NCBI GenBank assembly: GCA_905201175.1
Contig: CAJKNC010000055.1
Coordinates: 1-11,279, forward strand
Reading direction: 5' to 3'
DNA from: an uncultured Succinatimonas sp.
Lineage (GTDB): Bacteria; Pseudomonadota; Gammaproteobacteria; Enterobacterales; Succinivibrionaceae
DNA: 11,279 nt
Positions 5,708-11,279 of the stretch are shown here, in pieces. Position 1 is the first letter of the stretch, and every line of letters begins with the position of its first letter. The notes beneath the pieces were generated by a model, which saw nothing but the letters and a program-made list of their open reading frames with translations, was not told where the DNA came from and made no database searches. The translations under genes and the position numbers were made by a program.

Positions 5708-6319
5708 ATGGGCAAACCTTTTATCACGCGAGCTGGATATGACCAATTACATGCGGAGCTTGATTATTTATGGCAGGTAAAACGTCCAGAAATCACACAG
5801 AAAGTAAGTTGGGCCGCGAGCTTAGGAGATCGCAGCGAGAATGCTGATTATCATTATAATAAGCGGCTTTTAGCTCAAATTGACAGACGTATTCGCTATT
5901 TAAGACATTGCATGAATGATCTGCAGGTGATTGAATACAATGTGCAGCAAAAAGGGAAGGTTTTTTTTGGAGCATATGTTGAAATAGAGTCAGATGATGA
6001 CGGTTCTATTTTAAAAATTAGAATTGTTGGCGGCGATGAGATCTTCGGCAGAAATAATTATATTTCTATAGATTCCCCTATGGCTAAGGCTTTATTAGGC
6101 AAATCAGAAGGTGATGATGCAGAAGTTATAACTCCTAAAGGAAAAAAACTTTGGTATGTAAATAAAATTTCTTATGTGTCTCCTAGCTGGTTTGAGGAAC
6201 AGCCTATCGTAGATCATCAGATGCAAGATGATGAAGATGAAGAAATAGACTCTGCTTTGCTGAGTGAGGAAGATCAAAAGCGCATTGAACAAGAATATTT
6301 GAAAACCTTAGTTAAATAA
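5708..6319 (+). CDS. greB: Transcript cleavage factor GreB with acidic C-terminal tail
   Basis: GreB enters the secondary channel of RNA polymerase and stimulates cleavage of backtracked RNA. The N-terminal coiled coil (about 1-75) carries the catalytic acidic tip D41 and E44 within ASLGDRSENADY. The C-terminal FKBP-like domain includes GKVFFGAYVEIE (83-94) and DEIFGRNNYISIDSPMAKALL (about 110-130). The ATG at 5708 is chosen because GGAGA lies at 5698-5702; an upstream in-frame ATG at 5666 falls inside the pckA terminator. The GreB core ends near residue 159 (YVSP; E. coli GreB is 158 residues), but this protein runs to 203, adding an acidic segment (DDEDEE, 174-179) and a charged, probably helical end. 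It is convergent with bioH, 31 bp away. Confidence 0.95.
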   Translation: MGKPFITRAGYDQLHAELDYLWQVKRPEITQKVSWAASLGDRSENADYHYNKRLLAQIDRRIRYLRHCMNDLQVIEYNVQQKGKVFFGAYVEIESDDDGSILKIRIVGGDEIFGRNNYISIDSPMAKALLGKSEGDDAEVITPKGKKLWYVNKISYVSPSWFEEQPIVDHQMQDDEDEEIDSALLSEEDQKRIEQEYLKTLVK

Positions 6320-6350
6320 TATAACTGTAAAAAAATAATATTCTTGTATC

Positions 6351-7133
6351 CTATTTTAAAAAATTATTTACAACCTTAAAAAAGGTTTCTGGCTCAGTTA
6401 AAAACGGCATGTGTCCAGATTTTTCAAAGATAAAGACTTCATGATGTGGGTATTTTTTTAAGATAAAAGCCAGTTTAGCGGGGACTAATTTATCATATGC
6501 GCCAAAGAGATGAAGGCAGGGCTGTTTTAGATTAATAAGATCTAGCCTTAAATCTATATCAGCCATAGCTTTCAGTCCTCGTTCTAAAACTTCAAAATTA
6601 GGAATTTTCATATTGTTAGAAGCTTGTTTTAAAAAAATATTATTATCTTTTGAGTTTAATGAACTTTGGCACTGAAGAGCATAAAATAATCTTAGAAGCT
6701 TTTTAAATCTTATCTTAGTAAAAACTTTTTTTGTTTGCATAACATAATGTCCAGAAAATCCTGGCCAATTAGGATCTGCAGGGAAGCGAGCTGTTCCACA
6801 AATAGTTACGAGCTTATCAATTTTATTGCCATTATCAAAGTTACATAATTTTATAGCAAGCAGTGAGCTTAAGGACCAAGCTAAGATATCGCATTGTGGC
6901 GGTAATGATTTATGTAAAGATTGTATAAATTCATGACTGTAAGGATTTATTTCTTTTATATGGCTATTTAAGCCATAGCCAGGAAAGTCTAAAAGCATTA
7001 CTTTCCTGTGTGCAAATTGATTAGCTATAGGAAAAGTAAAATTGCTATCAGTAGCCCAGCCATGTGTGATAATCAGAGGCTTCCCGGATGGATTTCCATA
7101 TGTAACGTAATTTAATTGAAAGTTGTCTTTCAT
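6351..7133 (-). CDS. bioH: Pimeloyl-[ACP] methyl ester carboxylesterase BioH
   Basis: BioH is a cytosolic alpha/beta hydrolase that removes the methyl ester from pimeloyl-ACP, closing the BioC-BioH branch of biotin synthesis. The 260-residue product aligns with E. coli BioH through the HGW oxyanion strand (24-26), the nucleophile S87 in AWSLS, the NWPG segment (122-125), a conserved FYALQ (150-154), D214 (GAYDKLVP) and H241 (SGHMPF). The flanking glycines of the usual GWSLG elbow are Ala and Ser here. I prefer the ATG at 7131-7133; a TTG two codons earlier (7139) overlaps the T-run of the upstream terminator. No clear Shine-Dalgarno site precedes either start. No other biotin gene is in the window. 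A different esterase substrate cannot be excluded. Confidence 0.85.
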   Translation of the reverse strand: MKDNFQLNYVTYGNPSGKPLIITHGWATDSNFTFPIANQFAHRKVMLLDFPGYGLNSHIKEINPYSHEFIQSLHKSLPPQCDILAWSLSSLLAIKLCNFDNGNKIDKLVTICGTARFPADPNWPGFSGHYVMQTKKVFTKIRFKKLLRLFYALQCQSSLNSKDNNIFLKQASNNMKIPNFEVLERGLKAMADIDLRLDLINLKQPCLHLFGAYDKLVPAKLAFILKKYPHHEVFIFEKSGHMPFLTEPETFFKVVNNFLK

Positions 7134-7137
7134 AGGC

Positions 7138-7162
7138 AAAAAGACCCGTAGATACGGGCCTT
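7138..7162 (-). terminator. Intrinsic terminator after ribB, abutting bioH
   Basis: On the minus strand, CCCGTA (7158-7153) and TACGGG (7150-7145) form a tight stem. It extends past one mismatch by AAG/CTT and is followed by TCTTTTT (7144-7138). It lies 11 nt after the ribB stop codon and its T-run reaches to within 5 nt of the bioH ATG. Confidence 0.8.
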
Positions 7163-7172
7163 AAAATATAGT

Positions 7173-7823
7173 TTAGATATTATGCTCTTTTCTATAGGCT
7201 ATTAAGTCTTCAATGCTGACGCATGTTAAATCATGCTCAATAGCGAAATGAGAAACCCGAGGGAGTTTAGCCATGAGGCCATCAGGAGCACACAGTTCGC
7301 ATAAAATACCAGCTGGGGTAAATCCTGCTAAGCGAGCTAGATCTACAGAAGCTTCAGTATGTCCATCGCGAACTAAAACACCGCCTTTTTTCGCTATAAG
7401 CGGAAACATATGGCCGGGGCTAACTAAATCGGAAGGCTTACCATTTGGGTTAATTAAAGCTTTGATAGCTTTGACTCGATCAGGAGCAGAAACACCAGTA
7501 GTTACGCCTTTAGCAGCATCTATGGAAATAGTGAAAGCTGTACCATAGGTAGAAGTGTTATGAGATACCATCATGGGTAAATTCATTCGAGCAGCTACTT
7601 CTTCTTCAACGCAAACGCAAACAATACCAGAGCATTCACGGATCATAAAAGCCATCTGAGCTTCAGTGATTGTCTCGGCGGCGTAAATTAAATCTCCTTC
7701 ATTCTCACGATTTTCGTTATCAACCACCATAATTCCGCGACCTTGTTTTAAGGCGGCAATAGCAGCTTCTACACGCTCAGTAGCAGTTTGACCGAAGATT
7801 TCAAGTAGATTGTGGTTTACCAT
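7173..7823 (-). CDS. ribB: 3,4-dihydroxy-2-butanone-4-phosphate synthase
   Basis: RibB converts ribulose 5-phosphate to 3,4-dihydroxy-2-butanone 4-phosphate plus formate, the four-carbon unit of riboflavin. The 216-residue protein has the normal length of the monofunctional enzyme (E. coli 217), with no fused RibA domain. Seen motifs are DNENRENEGD (35-44), containing the metal-binding glutamate E40; TTGVSAPDR (108-116); PGHMFPL (136-142); and the metal-ligand H155 in GHTEAS. The start codon follows GAGG (7829-7832 on the plus coordinates), which overlaps the pdxJ stop codon, so translation is coupled to pdxJ. I see no FMN riboswitch before ribB or before pdxJ, unlike many bacterial ribB genes. 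Transcription should end at the hairpin 11 nt downstream. Confidence 0.97.
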   Translation of the reverse strand: MVNHNLLEIFGQTATERVEAAIAALKQGRGIMVVDNENRENEGDLIYAAETITEAQMAFMIRECSGIVCVCVEEEVAARMNLPMMVSHNTSTYGTAFTISIDAAKGVTTGVSAPDRVKAIKALINPNGKPSDLVSPGHMFPLIAKKGGVLVRDGHTEASVDLARLAGFTPAGILCELCAPDGLMAKLPRVSHFAIEHDLTCVSIEDLIAYRKEHNI

Positions 7824-7830
7824 GGGTACC

Positions 7831-8577
7831 TCATTTGATGGATGATTGGGTGCGAGCCTCAGTAATAATACGCTTCATTGTGCGTACAGCTTCATCAAGT
7901 CCTGTGAATATGGCTCGAGAGATGATACTGTGTCCGATGTTCAGCTCGTTCATTTGGGGAATAGCTGCAACTGCGGCTACATTATTATAATTGAGGCCAT
8001 GGCCTGAATTAACTTTAAGTTTTTTTTCATCTGCATATGCAGACATTTGTCTTAATATTTCTAATTCATGACTGGCTTCTTCTATATTTGCGGCGTTAGC
8101 ATATCTGCCGGTATGGAATTCCACAACCGGAGCACCGCAGGCACAAGCTGCATCGATTTGCTTTTGATCAGGATCTATAAATAAAGAAACCTCTGTTCCA
8201 ACTTCAGATAGGACTTTTACAGCATGTGCTACTTTATCAAAATTATTGATAACATCAAGACCACCTTCAGTAGTAACCTCTTGTCTTCTTTCAGGAACTA
8301 AACAAGCCTTTTGTGGAGCTAAAGCTACAGCAATGGCCAGAATTTCATCTGTAACAGCCATTTCTAAATTTAAGGCTGTTTTAACAGTTTCCCGAATAAT
8401 GCGTACGTCGCGGTCTGTAATATGACGGCGATCTTCACGCAAATGTGTAGTAATACTGTCAGCTCCAGCGAGTTCAGCTAAAGCTGCTGCAGTGACAGGA
8501 TCTGGGTAGTCTGTACCACGTGCGTTACGCACTGTGGCAACATGATCTATATTCACACCAAGAAAAATAGGTTTCAT
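7831..8577 (-). CDS. pdxJ: Pyridoxine 5'-phosphate synthase
   Basis: PdxJ condenses 1-deoxy-D-xylulose 5-phosphate with 3-amino-2-oxopropyl phosphate to form pyridoxine 5'-phosphate, in the DXP-dependent vitamin B6 pathway. The 248-residue TIM-barrel protein keeps the active-site residues H45 (THLRED), E72 (LEMAV) and H193 (SGHGL), plus GVNIDH (7-12), LREDRRHITDRDVRI (46-60) and VPERRQEVTTEGGLDV (94-109). An in-frame extension upstream to 8688 is rejected: homologues begin at this M (MxxxxLGVNIDH). The nearest strong ribosome binding site, AAAGGAG (8605-8611), is 27 nt away, with a 16-nt hairpin between it and the start. pdxJ is followed after 7 bp by ribB rather than by acpS as in E. coli. 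Identification is secure. Confidence 0.96.
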   Translation of the reverse strand: MKPIFLGVNIDHVATVRNARGTDYPDPVTAAALAELAGADSITTHLREDRRHITDRDVRIIRETVKTALNLEMAVTDEILAIAVALAPQKACLVPERRQEVTTEGGLDVINNFDKVAHAVKVLSEVGTEVSLFIDPDQKQIDAACACGAPVVEFHTGRYANAANIEEASHELEILRQMSAYADEKKLKVNSGHGLNYNNVAAVAAIPQMNELNIGHSIISRAIFTGLDEAVRTMKRIITEARTQSSIK

Positions 8578-8585
8578 ATGCAAAT

Positions 8586-8611
8586 TGCAGATAAATCTGC
8601 ATGTCTCCTTT
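8586..8611 (-). promoter_or_regulatory. Ribosome binding site and hairpin of pdxJ
   Basis: On the minus strand AAAGGAG (8611-8605) is followed by TGCAGAT-TT-ATCTGCA (8601-8586), a near-perfect 16-nt hairpin, and then by 8 nt to the pdxJ ATG. Folding removes 16 of the 27 nt between site and start, bringing the effective spacing to about 11 nt. An out-of-frame 25-codon frame also starts 2 nt after the AAAGGAG (8602-8525) and overlaps pdxJ, but that spacing is too short for efficient initiation. Confidence 0.5.
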
Positions 8612-8637
8612 GGATTAACAAAAGCTACAGTTAAGAC

Positions 8638-8666
8638 ACTGCATCTTATTATAATAAGGATGTCAA
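8638..8666 (-). promoter_or_regulatory. Candidate promoter of pdxJ-ribB
   Basis: On the minus strand a perfect -35 TTGACA (8666-8661) is followed after 17 bp by TGCAGT (8643-8638), which matches the -10 consensus at only three positions. The spacer contains the perfect 14-bp palindrome CTTATTATAATAAG (8645-8658). The weak -10 and the spacer palindrome would suit a regulated promoter. The -35 is clear; the rest is inference. Confidence 0.35.
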
Positions 8667-8668
8667 AG

Positions 8669-8722
8669 TTTAGGGGGGAATTTTGCATTGTATGAAAAAT
8701 AAACGCAACTAGCCCCCGTAAA
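8669..8722. repeat. Long imperfect hairpin between the MFS gene and pdxJ
   Basis: TTTA (8669-8672) pairs with TAAA (8719-8722), GGGGG (8674-8678) with CCCCC (8713-8717), and TTGC (8683-8686) with GCAA (8705-8708), around an internal loop and an 18-nt apical loop. Neither strand has a T-run after the stem, so it is not a typical terminator, although it begins only 1 nt beyond the MFS stop codon. Confidence 0.4.
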
Positions 8723-8723
8723 A

Positions 8724-9914
8724 TTATAGAATATGGTTAGGTTTTGGTTCCTTAAGAGGGGCAATAAATAGAATTGCCAGAATTAAAGCTGGAACCATAG
8801 TGAACCATAAGGCATTATGTAAGCCAAAAAAGTCAGCTAATATACCTGTACCTACAGAAACGATATATCCGATTCCGAAAGTAAATCCTAACATCATTGA
8901 TGTTGCAAAAGCCGCGCTTTTAGATAAGACTCGCTGTGACCATACAATAGCAGGCGGAGTCGATCCGTATAGGCCGGCACCGGTTATAAATAAAAGAATA
9001 TATGATATTAAAGATAAATCAGATAAATATAAAAATGCAGAAACACTGCAAATTGTAACTATATATGTTATTAAAATTAATTTTTTTAATCCTAATTTTG
9101 CAGATAATCCACCAATTGCCATTCCGCCGAAAGCAGTACCAAACAGCATTGCAAATAAAGCTTGTGCGCTTTCAGTGCTGCTATATCCTTTTTCTGTTAA
9201 AAACAGAGGAAGATAGGCGATTATTGTACAGTAGCAAAGAGATCTCCAGCCTATGGAGAAGACGAACTGAACAAAAGCTTTATTGCGAATAATAGAACCA
9301 ATACTGGAAATATTGCTTGGTTTTTCAACTAATGTAGGATGGTGAAGCTTTCGTAGGTAAATTAAAATAGTAGTAATAATTGCCGGGATAGATAGCCATA
9401 GTAAGTTTTGATAATCATAGGCATCAATAAAACATGCTACGCAATATGGAGCTATGGCAAAACCAATATTACCTCCGACAATAAAAATACTCGTTGCCAA
9501 AACTTCTTTATTTTTAGGAGTAACCTTAGGGAGAATACCTCCTGCAATAGGATGGAAGCCTGAAGCACATATTCCAGAAACAAAGATAATTAAAACTAGC
9601 ATCCATATGTTGTCAATGATGCCGATAGAACAAACGAAAATTCCTCCGCCTAATATAGATAATGGCATTAAGTAATTTATGTTGTAGCGATCGGCAAGTA
9701 AGCCAACTGGCGGCTGAATAAAGTTTGCTGCAACTTGGAATATCATGTATAGGGTGCCGCATTGGGTATAAGAAAAATCAAAGCGACTTGCCAATATAGG
9801 TAAGATCAGCGGCAGTATATTGCAGTAAAAGTCACTTATAAAATGGCCTACGCCCATAACATTTACATTAGTCCACGATCTTTGCGGGGCGGAAGCAATA
9901 TTTTGAGAAGTCAT
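8724..9914 (-). CDS. MFS transporter of the fosmidomycin-resistance (Fsr) family
   Basis: This 396-residue inner-membrane protein has about 12 hydrophobic segments with a break near residues 188-212. Fsr-like landmarks include FISDFYCNILPLILPIL (25-41), QPPVGLLADRYN (67-78, the motif-A loop), SGFHPIAGGILPKVTP (118-133), VGGNIGFAIAPY (146-157) and a second-half motif-A-like GGLSAKLGLKK (268-278). E. coli Fsr, an efflux protein of similar size (406), shares this pattern, but the natural substrate is not deducible. The ATG directly follows the hslO stop codon (TAAATG, no gap), so it is translationally coupled to the Hsp33 gene, with an AGGT site inside the hslO end. That linkage suggests co-expression with the stress chaperones. 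Family assignment is fairly firm; drug or metabolite specificity is open. Confidence 0.8.
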   Translation of the reverse strand: MTSQNIASAPQRSWTNVNVMGVGHFISDFYCNILPLILPILASRFDFSYTQCGTLYMIFQVAANFIQPPVGLLADRYNINYLMPLSILGGGIFVCSIGIIDNIWMLVLIIFVSGICASGFHPIAGGILPKVTPKNKEVLATSIFIVGGNIGFAIAPYCVACFIDAYDYQNLLWLSIPAIITTILIYLRKLHHPTLVEKPSNISSIGSIIRNKAFVQFVFSIGWRSLCYCTIIAYLPLFLTEKGYSSTESAQALFAMLFGTAFGGMAIGGLSAKLGLKKLILITYIVTICSVSAFLYLSDLSLISYILLFITGAGLYGSTPPAIVWSQRVLSKSAAFATSMMLGFTFGIGYIVSVGTGILADFFGLHNALWFTMVPALILAILFIAPLKEPKPNHIL

Positions 9915-10796
9915 TTATTGATTGACCTGTAAGAATAATTTTTGTAATTCATCATGACTGAAATGATAATTATTGCCACAATGTTGGCAAGTCATATCTA
10001 TACCTTTAGGGTCAGCCGCGATTTCCTTTAATTCATCGTGTTTTAAGCTCATTAAGGATTTAAGACAGCGCTCTTTAGAGCAGATGCATTTAAAAGCAAC
10101 TTTATGTTCGGGGAAAACTCGGATTTCCTCATTAGCAAAAAGCCTGCTTAGGATTTCTTTATTATCAAGATTTAAGCTTTCGTCTGCAGTTAAAGTTGAG
10201 CTTAAAATAGACAGGTGCTCTAAACTTTCAAGGTTATTTTTAATTTCAGGTATAATTTGCAGCATCATTCCTGTACATTTCAAATTTAGGGGATCTGAAT
10301 AAATAAAGAATCTGCTAGGCAGCTGCTGCGAGTTTTTGAAATAGTTCTCTAAAGTTGCACAAACGCTTTCACTATCAATAGCTACGATTCCTTGCCATTT
10401 TTCTCCGCTTACAGGAAATACAGATAGAGCAAGAATGCCATCATCTCCAACTAGATCTTTAAAAGATGTCTGTTCAGTGATGTTATAGCCATCTTTAATC
10501 TTAGCTGAGCCGTAAAAACTTAGATCATCACGAACATTTACTAGAGCATATTTAAGCGGAGCATTTTTTCCACCTTGAAGCTGCAGCATAACTTCAGAAC
10601 CATCTTTTAAGGTTGCAGCGAAAAGTATTGCCGCCGCAGCTAACTCCATCATAGTAGCTTTAACACAGGGGGCATAATCTTCATGCATAAGATCTGCACA
10701 GGCTCTATTTAAGCTGACGATTTCGCCACGAACTCCGTGGTTATCAAATAAAAAGCGTAATACTTCATCTAATTTGTTAGAGTTAATTTCTTCCAT
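9915..10796 (-). CDS. hslO: Redox-regulated molecular chaperone Hsp33
   Basis: Hsp33 is a cytosolic holdase kept inactive by zinc bound to four reduced cysteines; oxidative unfolding releases the zinc and switches on chaperone activity. The 293-residue protein has the N-terminal Hsp33 fold and an intact redox switch: C237 and C239 (CxC) and C270 and C273 (CxxC), followed by GNNYHF as in E. coli GNHYLF. The start is the ATG at 10794-10796, preceded at 7 nt by GGAG (10804-10807); an in-frame GTG 21 bp further upstream has no such site. The gene overlaps the end of hslR by 14 bp and its stop codon touches the MFS start codon, so the three genes form one tightly coupled unit. Identification is secure. 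Confidence 0.96.
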   Translation of the reverse strand: MEEINSNKLDEVLRFLFDNHGVRGEIVSLNRACADLMHEDYAPCVKATMMELAAAAILFAATLKDGSEVMLQLQGGKNAPLKYALVNVRDDLSFYGSAKIKDGYNITEQTSFKDLVGDDGILALSVFPVSGEKWQGIVAIDSESVCATLENYFKNSQQLPSRFFIYSDPLNLKCTGMMLQIIPEIKNNLESLEHLSILSSTLTADESLNLDNKEILSRLFANEEIRVFPEHKVAFKCICSKERCLKSLMSLKHDELKEIAADPKGIDMTCQHCGNNYHFSHDELQKLFLQVNQ

Positions 10797-11178
10797 ATTT
10801 AATCTCCAGTAATGCACGGCGTTCTTTTTTGTTAGGGCGATTATTAGGATGTGGTGCTAATAGAGAATTTAATTTTATTTGTTCTTGCATTTTGATCCTT
10901 TGCATCATGCTTTCTTCTGTTTCTTGGTATAAGAGCTGTGCAACATTCGCTGGGCCGCGGATATCACTTATACTTAAAACTTTTACTTCCTTACGCACAT
11001 TTCCTTGAAGTAATTTGATCTTAGCCCCGATTTCTACAGTGTGAGATGGTTTAGCTCGTACACCATTATAATCAACTTTACCGCCCTCTATCATAGTACG
11101 TGCGATAGATCTGGTTTTGTAAAAACGTGCAGCCCAAAGCCATTTGTCTAGGCGCACGGTTTTTTCTTTTTCGTTCAC
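10783..11178 (-). CDS. hslR: Ribosome-associated heat shock protein Hsp15
   Basis: Hsp15 is an S4-domain RNA-binding protein that binds 50S subunits still carrying peptidyl-tRNA after heat shock and helps recycle them. The 131-residue product aligns over its whole length with E. coli Hsp15 (133). The S4 domain (about 8-58) begins VRLDKWLWAARFYKTR (8-23) and includes IEGGKVDYNG (30-39); the basic tail has PHPNNRPNKKERR (109-121). The start is GTG at 11176-11178, with GAGGT 8 nt upstream (11187-11191) and AAAGGT closer in. It is the first gene of the hslR-hslO-MFS unit, the same hslR-hslO order as E. coli. Positions 11179-11279 should hold its promoter, but I see neither a clear sigma-70 nor a clear sigma-32 site there. 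Confidence 0.96.
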   Translation of the reverse strand: MNEKEKTVRLDKWLWAARFYKTRSIARTMIEGGKVDYNGVRAKPSHTVEIGAKIKLLQGNVRKEVKVLSISDIRGPANVAQLLYQETEESMMQRIKMQEQIKLNSLLAPHPNNRPNKKERRALLEIKYGRN

Positions 11179-11279
11179 TAACCTTTACCTCAAAAAAGAA
11201 AGCTTTATTAGGTTTTATTCCAGGGCATAATTTTACATGGTTAAAGATAATTTGGGATGTTTATATAAATAATAAAGTG

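Noticed and set aside
7273..7548. 91-codon open frame on the plus strand
   Set aside because: It is antisense to ribB and without family resemblance. Frames at 1442-1642 (-), 2327-2545 (-), 2935-3123 (+), 4196-4423 (-), 5793-5975 (-) and 6104-6292 (-) are likewise shadows of real genes.
8578..8688. 37-residue N-terminal extension of PdxJ
   Set aside because: Homologues start at the MKPIFLGVNIDH methionine; the extension is not conserved and covers the promoter, SD and hairpin.
7824..8723. FMN riboswitch for the riboflavin gene ribB
   Set aside because: ribB is 7 bp behind pdxJ, and the pdxJ leader shows none of the conserved FMN-aptamer blocks; the leader is also too short.
8800..9216. 138-codon open frame on the plus strand
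   Set aside because: It lies wholly antisense to the MFS transporter gene, has no SD, and encodes a lysine/proline-rich product typical of antisense translation of a membrane protein. The same applies to shorter frames at 9065-9292 and 9454-9675.
9973..10302. 109-codon open frame on the plus strand
   Set aside because: It is antisense to hslO, whose protein is clearly conserved; no SD or family resemblance.
11179..11279. Heat-shock (sigma-32) promoter before hslR
   Set aside because: I looked for a CTTGAAA-type -35 and a CCCCAT-type -10 on the minus strand and found no pair with suitable spacing; the promoter may lie beyond the window.

Overview
The window is AT-rich chromosomal DNA of a gammaproteobacterium, most likely of the family Succinivibrionaceae (Anaerobiospirillum, Succinivibrio and relatives). 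Two things point there. Nearly every gene is a recognisable gammaproteobacterial housekeeping gene (SecB, GpsA, NfuA, GreB, RibB, PdxJ, Hsp33, Hsp15). The ATP-type phosphoenolpyruvate carboxykinase also resembles, from memory, the Anaerobiospirillum succiniciproducens enzyme more closely than the E. coli one, including an N-terminus of the MSL...AKYGITG type. I see no CRISPR array, tRNA, rRNA, insertion sequence or phage gene.

Layout. Positions 1-491 hold no gene; they contain a good promoter (210-238) followed by a roughly 247-nt leader full of inverted repeats. A plus-strand operon follows: a membrane-anchored rhodanese-like gene (yibN type), secB and gpsA. Between gpsA and the minus-strand nfuA (2493-2816) are two terminator hairpins. 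The nfuA upstream region is shared with a divergent 73-residue metal-binding (HMA) protein gene, whose promoter has a perfect 10-bp inverted repeat at its expected transcription start. Next come pckA and greB on the plus strand, with an intrinsic terminator between them. The remainder is on the minus strand and reads leftward from 11178: hslR (Hsp15), hslO (Hsp33) and an Fsr-like MFS transporter as one overlapping unit; then pdxJ and ribB as a second unit; then bioH just beyond the ribB terminator and convergent with greB.

How the genes fit together. SecB and the rhodanese-like protein belong to protein export and membrane biogenesis, and GpsA feeds phospholipid synthesis. NfuA carries Fe-S clusters. 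PckA is central to CO2-fixing succinate fermentation. PdxJ, RibB and BioH make the cofactors PLP, riboflavin and biotin. Hsp15 and Hsp33 rescue ribosomes and proteins under stress. Several of these genes (hslR, hslO, pckA, greB, bioH, nfuA) also lie in one E. coli chromosomal neighbourhood, so the window looks like a reshuffled ancestral cluster rather than acquired DNA.

I found no convincing new multi-gene system. The most interesting signals are regulatory or are family variations: the structured yibN leader with a terminator-like end, the operator-like repeat at the HMA promoter, a hairpin between the Shine-Dalgarno (SD) sequence and start codon of pdxJ, an acidic C-terminal tail on GreB, a rhodanese domain without the usual catalytic cysteine, and a BioH with both nucleophile-elbow glycines replaced.
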